7,835 bases of DNA, taken from the NCBI GenBank assembly GCA_015163925.1, contig JAAOIF010000042.1:1-7835 (forward strand). The letters run 5' to 3'. The notes beneath the pieces were generated by a model, which saw only the letters and a list, made by a program, of their open reading frames with translations, made no database searches and was not told the origin of the DNA. This document shows positions 1 through 7,835 of the stretch, one piece after another. Position 1 is the first letter of the stretch; each line of letters begins with the position of its first letter. Position numbers and translations under genes: made by a program. The stretch is from Candidatus Thioglobus sp. (GTDB lineage: Bacteria; Pseudomonadota; Gammaproteobacteria; PS1; Pseudothioglobaceae).

Positions 1-819
1 ATCTACATTAAAGCTAATAATAATTCCTTTGAACTTAACACTTTTAACTATGAAGATTTTCCATCACTTCCTAAAATTGAAAATAGTGAAATCATTAAAA
101 TTAAGCGAAATGTTTTGAAAAATCTGATTGAAAATACCAGTTTTTCTATGGGAAATCAGGATATTCGCACTTATCTCAACGGCTTATATTTTGAAGTTGA
201 TGAAAATAATATTGCCGTAGTCGCCACCGACGGGCATCGGCTTTCAATTGGCGAAATCAAACAAAAAAATAAACTTAGCAAGAAAAAAACCATCATTTTG
301 CCCAGAAAAGCTGTGTTAGAGCTAATTAAATTACTCAATAAAAGCCAACACAAAGAGGTTGAAATGCATCTGGCGGATAATTATTTTTACTTAAATGACG
401 ACAATACTACAATTATTAGCCGCCTGATTGACGGAAATTTCCCCAATTACACCCAAGTAATTCCCAAAAATCACGATAATACTATTTTAATTAACCGACT
501 GGATTTTTTAAATAGCTTGGAGCAAGCCTCAATTTTTGTTGAAGAACGCACCAAAGGGGTCAAATTATTATTCAAAAATAAGCAGCTGGATATTTTTTCT
601 CACTCAGAAAGGGGTCAGGCGAAAACTCAAATTAGCATTAAAAATTTCGATAAAGAAATAGAAATTGCTTTTAATATTCATTATTTGATTTCTATTTTGG
701 AAAAACTTACCACTGATGAAATTAGTATGGTCGTGCCGGGCGGCGAAAATCAGTCTTGCTTACTCAGCAGCATCGGCGATGAAACTTACCAATATGTGGT
801 TATGCCGATGCGAATTTAG
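1..819 (+). CDS. dnaN: DNA polymerase III beta sliding clamp, 5'-truncated by the window edge
   Basis: Ring-shaped processivity clamp that holds DNA polymerase III and many repair proteins on DNA. The frame is open from base 1, so 272 residues of the usual roughly 366 are visible and about 95 N-terminal residues (most of the first of three clamp domains) lie outside. Visible family marks are the block FSMGNQDIRTYLNG, then VVATDGHRLS, then the DGNFPNYTQVIP block of the middle domain. The C-terminus is VVMPMRI, whose Met-Pro-Met part belongs to the hydrophobic pocket that binds clamp-binding motifs of partner proteins. A TTG at 115 is an internal Leu codon, not a start, because homology continues upstream of it. 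recF follows after 28 bases, the usual dnaN-recF order. The gene is AT-rich and rich in Lys and Asn. Identification is secure. Confidence 0.96.
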   Translation: MYIKANNNSFELNTFNYEDFPSLPKIENSEIIKIKRNVLKNLIENTSFSMGNQDIRTYLNGLYFEVDENNIAVVATDGHRLSIGEIKQKNKLSKKKTIILPRKAVLELIKLLNKSQHKEVEMHLADNYFYLNDDNTTIISRLIDGNFPNYTQVIPKNHDNTILINRLDFLNSLEQASIFVEERTKGVKLLFKNKQLDIFSHSERGQAKTQISIKNFDKEIEIAFNIHYLISILEKLTTDEISMVVPGGENQSCLLSSIGDETYQYVVMPMRI

Positions 820-847
820 CATAAATTTTCAGCTCTAATTTATTTTT

Positions 848-1957
848 ATGGCAATTATTGATAAACTGTTTATTAATCAGTTTCGCAACCTCAAGTCTCA
901 AATCATCAGCCCAAATCAGCATATTAATTTATTTATTGGCGCTAATGCACAAGGAAAAACCAATCTCATTGAGGCGATTTATTACCTTGGCCACAACCGT
1001 TCTTTTAAAACCAAAACCATCAAAGAGGTTATAAATTTTGATTTTCATCAATTCCAATTACAAGCTAAAATCGGCAAAAATACTATCAAATTAGAGAAAT
1101 CCAAAAACCAAAATAATATTAGTATTAATCAACAAAAAATCAATATTAGCAGCCAGTTAAGCCAAGTTTTGCCAATTCAAATTATCACTCCAGACAAGGG
1201 TTTTATCGTAAATGGCACGCCAAAAAACAAGCGTTCTTATTTGGATTGGGGTGTGTTTCACGTGAAACCAAAAACCACTAAATTGTTTAAAAATCATAAT
1301 AAAATCCTCAAAAATATTCAAGCATTATTAATTCAAAATAAAGCCGATGAGTTGGATTTTTGGTTTTTAGAATTAGCAAAAACAGCACTAAAAATCAATC
1401 AAAATCGGGCTGAATATTTACAAAAACTCAAACAAACAAAACTGCCAAATCAATCAAAATTACTCAAAAATCTAATAAAATCATTTGATAAATTTGATTA
1501 TAAATTTTCATCCGGCTGGCCCAAAGAAGTGGATGAAACTGATGCCAAAAGTATGTATAAATACTTATCCAATAACACTTCTCAGCTGCTAAAAAACAAA
1601 CATTTAAAATACGGTTCTCACAAAGCCAGCATTATTTTTTCACTAAATAACAAAAATGAATGCTTTTTATCTCGGGGCGAGCAAAAAGCTTTATCAATAA
1701 TTTTTTGGCTCACTCAAGTGTTATTTTTGGTTAATTTAAAAACCCAGCCGATTGTTTTGATTGATGACCTCTGCTCCGAATTGGACGATGAAAAAATCAA
1801 CACAATTTTGCAATATTTACAAGCCCTAAATGTGCAAACTTTCATCACCGATATTGGGCATAATTTATCCATTATGGACGGGGTGAATTCCAGTATTTTT
1901 CAGATTAAATCAGGGGTAATTCAGCAGTTGGATTTGGCGAATAAAAAACCCAGATGA
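848..1957 (+). CDS. recF: DNA replication and repair protein RecF
   Basis: SMC-like ATPase of the RecFOR pathway, which helps load RecA at single-strand gaps and stalled forks. At 369 residues it is slightly longer than the E. coli protein (357). Motifs in order: Walker A GANAQGKT at residues 31-38, the family block YLDWGVFH around 131-138, the ABC signature LSRGE at 274-278, and Walker B IVLIDD at 302-307 running into LCSELD, with the D-loop aspartate at 313. All ATPase elements are intact. The ATG at 848 lies 28 bases after dnaN and gives the expected N-terminus (IDKLFINQFRNLK). No clear Shine-Dalgarno precedes it; the region is T-rich. The gene is very AT-rich: bases 1081-1140 hold only 11 G/C in 60. 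It is probably cotranscribed with dnaN. A parS-like palindrome lies inside it at codons 136-141. Confidence 0.96.
   Translation: MAIIDKLFINQFRNLKSQIISPNQHINLFIGANAQGKTNLIEAIYYLGHNRSFKTKTIKEVINFDFHQFQLQAKIGKNTIKLEKSKNQNNISINQQKINISSQLSQVLPIQIITPDKGFIVNGTPKNKRSYLDWGVFHVKPKTTKLFKNHNKILKNIQALLIQNKADELDFWFLELAKTALKINQNRAEYLQKLKQTKLPNQSKLLKNLIKSFDKFDYKFSSGWPKEVDETDAKSMYKYLSNNTSQLLKNKHLKYGSHKASIIFSLNNKNECFLSRGEQKALSIIFWLTQVLFLVNLKTQPIVLIDDLCSELDDEKINTILQYLQALNVQTFITDIGHNLSIMDGVNSSIFQIKSGVIQQLDLANKKPR
1254..1269. promoter_or_regulatory. parS: parS-like centromere site (ParB binding) inside recF
   Basis: The sequence is TGTTTCACGTGAAACC. It contains the perfect 14-bp palindrome GTTTCACGTGAAAC (1255-1268) and differs from the widely conserved bacterial parS consensus TGTTTCACGTGAAACA only at the last base. 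ParB (Spo0J) dimers bind parS, clamp onto DNA with CTP and spread, and ParA and SMC then help move and organise the origin region. Known parS sites cluster around oriC, and the dnaN-recF-gyrB context is origin-proximal. The site lies within the coding sequence and encodes Val-Phe-His-Val-Lys-Pro (residues 136-141). It is the only CACGTG I found in the window. ParA and ParB genes are not here, so function is inferred from the site match and location. Confidence 0.85.
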
Positions 1958-1961
1958 AGGG

Positions 1962-1989
1962 CTGAAAATTACAACTTGCATGGTATAAT
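1962..1989 (+). promoter_or_regulatory. Predicted sigma-70 promoter for gyrB with extended -10
   Basis: In the 64-base recF-gyrB gap, TATAAT at 1984-1989 is a perfect -10 hexamer, preceded by TGG at 1981-1983, which makes an extended -10 (TGnTATAAT). A weak -35, CTGAAA at 1962-1967 (4 of 6 to TTGACA), sits 16 bases upstream; extended -10 promoters often need little from the -35. Transcription would start near base 1996, about 26 bases before the gyrB ATG. This would uncouple gyrB from dnaN-recF. gyr promoters in other bacteria respond to loss of supercoiling; whether this one does is not visible in the sequence. Confidence 0.65.
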
Positions 1990-1995
1990 AATTCT

Positions 1996-2004
1996 ATTTT
2001 TTTT
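1996..2004 (+). promoter_or_regulatory. A plus T8 tract at the predicted gyrB transcript start
   Basis: Seven bases after the end of the predicted -10 comes an A (1996) followed by eight T's (1997-2004) and then CAGG. If transcription starts at this A, the first RNA bases would be A and a run of U's. Such homopolymer starts let RNA polymerase slip (reiterative transcription), as known for UTP-sensitive promoters such as E. coli codBA and upp. The tract is seen directly; the start site and any regulatory effect are inferred. No GC-rich hairpin precedes it, so it does not look like a terminator for recF. Confidence 0.3.
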
Positions 2005-2015
2005 CAGGCATTTGA

Positions 2016-4430
<2,415 letters not shown>

Positions 4431-4455
4431 ATTAACCACAAAATTAGCAATAAAA

Positions 4456-4461
4456 TAAGGA
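4456..4461 (+). promoter_or_regulatory. Strong ribosome binding site for prk
   Basis: TAAGGA lies 6 bases before the ATG at 4468 and matches the anti-Shine-Dalgarno complement. It fixes the start codon and is the only clear Shine-Dalgarno in the window; recF, gyrB and chrA have none of comparable quality. This points to independent, efficient translation of prk on a message shared with gyrB. Confidence 0.75.
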
Positions 4462-4467
4462 AATATT

Positions 4468-5352
4468 ATGTCAAAAAAACATCCAATCGTTGCAGTAACA
4501 GGCTCTTCAGGCGCTGGCACTACTTTTGTCAAGGAAGCATTTGCACAAATTTTTACCAATAAAAATCTAAAAGTTTGCGTGGTTGAGGGCGATAGTTTTC
4601 ATAAATTTGAACGAGCCGATATGAAAAAAGCAGTGGAAAATTCAATCGCCGCCGGCAAAATACTAACTCATTTTTCAGAAAATGCCAATCATTTTGACAA
4701 ACTGGAAGCATTATTTAAGCAATATGGCGAGGACGCAACTGGTCAAAAACGCTATTACATTCACTCTGACGAAGAGGCAGCAGAACATAATTCGCGCTTG
4801 GGCACAAATCTGCAGCCGGGGCAATTTACCCCTTGGGAAGATGTTGAAATAGGCACTGATATTATGTTTTATGAGGGCTTGCACGGCGGAGTGAAAACTG
4901 CCCATGCCGATGTTGCCGGGCAGGTGGATTTGCTTATCGGAGTAGTGCCGGCGGCGAATATTGAATGGATTCAAAAAATCCACAGGGACACTTCTCAGCG
5001 CCCTTATTCGCCCGAGCAGGTGACTGAAATTATCTTGCAGCGGATGCCCGATTATGCGCAATTTATCACTCCACAATTTGATAATACTCATATTAATTTT
5101 CAGCGCATTCCGCTAATTGACACTTCCAATCCCTTTAGTGGCCAGCCTGTGCCAGCGCCGGCGGATTCATTAATAGTAACGACCGTTCGGATTGACGGAG
5201 TGGATTTGCAAGCTGTGGCTGAGAAATTACCGGCTGAGGCTGGCGCATTTTTGCAAAATTCCACCACTTTAATTTACAATGGCAGCTATATGGTTGAGGC
5301 GATGGATTTGATTCTCACGCCGATAATTGATGATTTAGCGGCAAATAAATAG
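4468..5352 (+). CDS. prk: Phosphoribulokinase, class I (CbbP/PrkB family)
   Basis: Phosphorylates ribulose 5-phosphate with ATP to ribulose 1,5-bisphosphate, the RuBisCO substrate, in the cytoplasm. 294 residues, normal for the bacterial class I enzyme (about 290). The P-loop is GSSGAGTT at 12-19. The EGDSFHKFER block holds D42 (catalytic base), H45 and R49, at the same numbers as in the Rhodobacter sphaeroides enzyme. Further on are FYEGLHGG, then WIQKIHRDTSQR with K170, H172, R173, D174 and R178, and R192 in LQRM. TPQF, NFQR and DTSNPF follow. The middle segment GTNLQPGQFTPWE resembles autotrophic gammaproteobacterial CbbP more than the E. coli orphan PrkB. The last 60 residues diverge: the usual VVPGGK-like strand reads LIYNGS, and no arginine occurs after R241. 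The gene lies 37 bases after gyrB and 23 before chrA, away from any cbb cluster. Family certain; a Calvin-cycle role is likely but inferred. Confidence 0.93.
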   Translation: MSKKHPIVAVTGSSGAGTTFVKEAFAQIFTNKNLKVCVVEGDSFHKFERADMKKAVENSIAAGKILTHFSENANHFDKLEALFKQYGEDATGQKRYYIHSDEEAAEHNSRLGTNLQPGQFTPWEDVEIGTDIMFYEGLHGGVKTAHADVAGQVDLLIGVVPAANIEWIQKIHRDTSQRPYSPEQVTEIILQRMPDYAQFITPQFDNTHINFQRIPLIDTSNPFSGQPVPAPADSLIVTTVRIDGVDLQAVAEKLPAEAGAFLQNSTTLIYNGSYMVEAMDLILTPIIDDLAANK

Positions 5353-5375
5353 CCGATTTAACAGTAAAAAAAGCG

Positions 5376-6680
5376 ATGTCAGCGCCGCCAAAACCCACTT
5401 TTTGGCAATTTTTTGCTTACTGGCTCAAGCTCGGTTTTATCAGTTTTGGCGGACCTGCTGGGCAAATTTCAATAATGCATCAGGAATTAGTGGAAAAACG
5501 CCGCTGGATTTCCGAGCAGAGATTTTTGCATGCGCTGAATTTCACTATGGTTCTGCCCGGTCCGGAAGCCCAGCAGCTCGCCACTTACATCGGCTGGCTG
5601 ATGTTTGGAGTCGGCGGCGGCATCGTTGCCGGAGTTTTATTTGTGCTGCCATCGCTATTTATTCTCAGCGCCCTGACTTGGATTTACCTGACTTACGGCA
5701 GCGTGGATATGGTCGCCGGAATGCTGTATGGAATCAAGCCGGCAGTAGTGGCAATTGTGGTTTTCGCCGCCTACCGAATTGGCTCTAAAGCCTTATCCAA
5801 TAACATTTTAAGGCTACTGGCGGCAAGTGCATTTGTGGCAATTTTTGTATTCAAAATCGCCTTTCCTTATATCGTTTTAGCGGCCGGATTGATTGGATTT
5901 TTTGGCGCAAAATTCTCCAGCAAAACCTTCACCGCTGGCGGCCATCACAACAGCAAATCCAACTACGGCGCGGCTTTGATTGATGATAATACTCCAATTC
6001 CAGAGCATGCAAAATTCAAATTATCACGCCTGATTGCCTTTGCTGTGGTCGGCGTTGGCATTGGCGTTGTGGCGCTGGCGCTGCTGAGTAATCCGGTGCT
6101 ACGCGATATGGCGGAATTTTTCACCAAGGCGGCGCTGGTCACTTTCGGCGGGGCGTATGCGGTGTTGCCGTATGTCTATCAGGGCGGCGTGGAGCAATAC
6201 GGCTGGCTGACTTCCGCGCAGATGATAGACGGCTTGGCACTCGGCGAAACCACGCCCGGACCGCTGATTATGGTGGTGGCATTTGTCGGTTTTGTCGGCG
6301 GCGTGAGCAAGGAAATATTTGGCGCAGATGCTGGAATTTTAGCGGGATTTGCCGGTGCGGCAGTGGCAACTTTATTTACTTTTCTGCCATCGTTTTTGTT
6401 CATTTTCCTCGGCGGCCCGGGGGTGGAAGCCACCCGTGGAGAATTAAAATTTAGCGCCCCGCTGAGTGCTGTAACCGCTGCTGTGGTCGGCGTTATCCTT
6501 AATCTGGCAGTGTTTTTTGCCTTAGCAACCGTCTATCAAAATGGCTTAATTGATTGGATTTCCGCAGGCCTCACACTCGCCGCTTTTGTCGGATTATTTG
6601 TTTTTAAAATCGGCATTATGAGTGTAATTTTCATCAGTGCTGCTGCCGGATTTGCCCTTACTTTTTTTGCAATTATTTGA
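5376..6680 (+). CDS. chrA: Chromate ion transporter, long two-domain CHR type
   Basis: Inner-membrane protein of the CHR superfamily, whose characterised members export chromate, probably on a sulfate-like oxyanion path. 434 residues with two homologous halves. The N-terminal half (about 8-185) opens with LGFISFGGPAGQ at 19-30, then a block of KRRWIS type, then MVLPGPEAQQLATYIGW around L60. A hydrophilic linker with HHNSKSN and several charged residues (about 188-218) joins it to the C-terminal half, which repeats the pattern with TFGGAYAVLP (F257) and LGETTPGPLIMV (P294-P296). Many hydrophobic segments alternate throughout. The ATG at 5376 follows prk by 23 bases with only a weak A-rich leader, so cotranscription and perhaps translational coupling are likely. 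It is G+C-rich in places (36 of 60 at 6241-6300), unlike recF. The stop overlaps leuS. Natural substrate is not proven by sequence. Confidence 0.93.
   Translation: MSAPPKPTFWQFFAYWLKLGFISFGGPAGQISIMHQELVEKRRWISEQRFLHALNFTMVLPGPEAQQLATYIGWLMFGVGGGIVAGVLFVLPSLFILSALTWIYLTYGSVDMVAGMLYGIKPAVVAIVVFAAYRIGSKALSNNILRLLAASAFVAIFVFKIAFPYIVLAAGLIGFFGAKFSSKTFTAGGHHNSKSNYGAALIDDNTPIPEHAKFKLSRLIAFAVVGVGIGVVALALLSNPVLRDMAEFFTKAALVTFGGAYAVLPYVYQGGVEQYGWLTSAQMIDGLALGETTPGPLIMVVAFVGFVGGVSKEIFGADAGILAGFAGAAVATLFTFLPSFLFIFLGGPGVEATRGELKFSAPLSAVTAAVVGVILNLAVFFALATVYQNGLIDWISAGLTLAAFVGLFVFKIGIMSVIFISAAAGFALTFFAII
6673..6680. other. 8-base convergent overlap of chrA and leuS 3' ends
   Basis: The chrA stop TGA is 6678-6680 on the plus strand and the leuS stop TAA is the complement of 6673-6675. 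The two genes therefore share 8 bases tail to tail. There is no intergenic space, and I see no GC-rich hairpin with a T-run near the junction on either strand, so any termination signal must sit inside the opposite gene or depend on Rho. Confidence 0.9.
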
Positions 6681-7835
6681 CCACAATATTAACTAATTTG
6701 CCCGGCACCACAATTACTTTTACTATGTTTTTACCCTTTGTGAATTTGATGATATTTTCATCCGCCAATGCCTGAGACTCAGTAGCAGCAGTGGTTTCAG
6801 CGGCTGAGACAGTAATTTTACTACGCAATTTTCCATTCACTTGAATGATAATTTCCACCTCAGAAGCCACCAAAGCGGCCTCATCAACCGCAGGCCAGAG
6901 CTCATTTATAACGGCATTTTTATGCCCTAATTCCTGCCACAAATGATGGCAAATATGCGGGGCAATCGGGCTCAGAGTTTTGATAATTATCTCAATGGAT
7001 TCACGCCGCAGAGCCATGCTTTGCTCATCGGTTTGCTCAAATTTTGCCAACAAATTACTCAGCTCCATCAGGGCTGCAATCGCAGTATTAAAAGTGTTTC
7101 GGCGGGACATATCATCGGTAATTTTCGCCAAAGTCTGATGAGTTTTCTGGCGGATTTTATTAGTATTATTTGCCTGATTTGCTCCGATTTTATTAGTTTT
7201 AGCGTCAAGAATAAAATTGGAAACCAAGCGATAAACCCTATTAATAAAGCGATGAGCGCCCTCCAAACCCGACTCGCTCCACTCCAAATCTTGGCTCGGA
7301 GGAGCAGCAAACAGAATAAATAATCGCACCGTGTCCGCCCCATATTTTTCAATCATTGCCGCCGGATCAACCGTATTTCCCTTAGATTTACTCATTTTAG
7401 CGCCGTCTTTCAAAACCATTCCTTGCGTCAGCAGATTTTTAAACGGCTCGCCATTACTCAGCAGCCCCTCGTCCCGCAGCAGTTTGTTGAAAAAACGGGC
7501 ATATAATAAATGCAAAATCGCATGCTCAATGCCGCCAATATATTGGTCCACGCCGCCGCCGCCAAGCCAATAATCGGCGCTGGAATCCAGCATGGCACTT
7601 GAATTATCCTTGCAAGCGTAACGGGCAAAATACCAAGAGGATTCAAAAAAAGTATCAAAAGTATCAGTCTCACGCTCGGCATTTTTGCCACATTTTGGGC
7701 AAGTGGTTTGGTAGAATTCTGGCATTTTTTTCAGCGCCGAGGCGACCCCATCAAGCGTTACTGCTTCAGGCAAAATCACCGGCAAATCCTCTGGCGGCAC
7801 GGCAACTGAGCCACAAGTTTTGCAATTTATAATTG
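6673..7835 (-). CDS. leuS: Leucyl-tRNA synthetase, C-terminal part, 5' end outside the window
   Basis: Class I synthetase that charges tRNA-Leu with leucine. The frame is open to the right edge, giving 386 residues plus a stop of an enzyme of roughly 820-870; the HIGH motif and editing domain are outside. Reading on the minus strand: a zinc ribbon with CKTC (7824-7813) and CPKC (7701-7690), the DTFDTFFESSWYFARY block, GGIEHAILHLLYARFF of the catalytic core, KMSKS at 7398-7384, the anticodon-binding helical domain (block RNTFNTAIAALMEL), and the C-terminal tRNA-binding domain with VNGKLRSKITV and VPGKLVNIVVK. Only four residues separate GMVL from KMSKS, so the leucine-specific insertion of E. 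coli LeuRS is absent. The GTG at 7800 is an internal Val codon, since homology runs past it. The gene converges on chrA and overlaps its end by 8 bases. Confidence 0.96.
   Translation of the reverse strand, partial: IINCKTCGSVAVPPEDLPVILPEAVTLDGVASALKKMPEFYQTTCPKCGKNAERETDTFDTFFESSWYFARYACKDNSSAMLDSSADYWLGGGGVDQYIGGIEHAILHLLYARFFNKLLRDEGLLSNGEPFKNLLTQGMVLKDGAKMSKSKGNTVDPAAMIEKYGADTVRLFILFAAPPSQDLEWSESGLEGAHRFINRVYRLVSNFILDAKTNKIGANQANNTNKIRQKTHQTLAKITDDMSRRNTFNTAIAALMELSNLLAKFEQTDEQSMALRRESIEIIIKTLSPIAPHICHHLWQELGHKNAVINELWPAVDEAALVASEVEIIIQVNGKLRSKITVSAAETTAATESQALADENIIKFTKGKNIVKVIVVPGKLVNIVVK

Noticed and set aside
115..117. TTG as a possible start of a short dnaN-like gene
   Set aside because: The same frame is open from base 1 and the upstream residues fit the beta clamp, so this is an internal Leu codon of a gene cut by the window edge.
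1566..1574. DnaA-box-like TTATCCAAT and similar TTATCC strings elsewhere
   Set aside because: They match only 7 of 9 positions, are scattered singly inside genes and are expected by chance in AT-rich DNA; no cluster or AT-rich unwinding element marks an origin in this window.
1951..2004. Terminator after recF using the T8 tract
   Set aside because: Only a 3-base CCC/GGG stem is nearby and it lies over 30 bases before the T-run; the tract fits better as the initial transcribed region of the gyrB promoter.
5402..5788. 128-codon open frame on the plus strand overlapping chrA
   Set aside because: It lies wholly inside chrA in another frame, has no recognisable family features, and chrA itself is clearly coding there.
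6644..6707. Inverted repeat TGCCGG / CCGGCA around the chrA-leuS junction as a bidirectional terminator
   Set aside because: The arms are only 6 bases with a loop of more than 50 and do not extend; too weak for an intrinsic terminator.
7798..7800. GTG as the start of leuS
   Set aside because: The frame continues to the edge and encodes the first zinc-ribbon cysteines upstream of it; the gene is simply cut by the window.

Overview
The window carries the tail of the classic origin-proximal replication cluster of a proteobacterium, followed by metabolic and transport genes. Plus strand, in order: dnaN (3' part only), recF, gyrB, a class I phosphoribulokinase gene and chrA. Minus strand, converging from the right edge: the C-terminal half of leuS. 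Every gene is recognisable. Coding sequence fills almost everything, and the longest non-coding gap is 64 bases (recF-gyrB). There are no RNA genes, insertion sequences, CRISPR arrays or tandem repeats that I can see.

Organism: the order dnaN-recF-gyrB, the Gram-negative-type GyrB of about 800 residues with its long insertion in the C-terminal half, and the beta clamp ending in MPMRI all point to a gammaproteobacterium. It has low to medium G+C and uses the standard code (TGA is a stop for recF and chrA). The phosphoribulokinase resembles the CbbP enzymes of autotrophic proteobacteria, which suggests a Calvin-cycle chemoautotroph, possibly a sulfur oxidiser of the SUP05/Thioglobus kind. That lineage guess is inference only; RuBisCO and sulfur genes are not in the window.

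How it fits together: DnaN, RecF and GyrB serve replication, gap repair and supercoiling near oriC. Inside recF lies a 14-bp perfect palindrome, GTTTCACGTGAAAC, that matches the chromosomal parS centromere in 15 of 16 positions. This is the best non-genic signal here and implies a ParAB-type segregation system that loads on recF. gyrB seems to have its own extended -10 promoter in the recF-gyrB gap, with a predicted transcript start followed directly by eight T's. Gaps of 37 and 23 bases suggest that gyrB, prk and chrA are read together, which would put a Calvin-cycle kinase under a gyrase promoter. chrA and leuS converge and overlap by 8 bases.

The main points for a second look are the parS site, the T-tract at the gyrB start site, the loss of the arginines of the known NADH effector site in the phosphoribulokinase, and the LeuRS with a complete zinc ribbon but no leucine-specific insertion. 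I found no evidence of a wholly new system.
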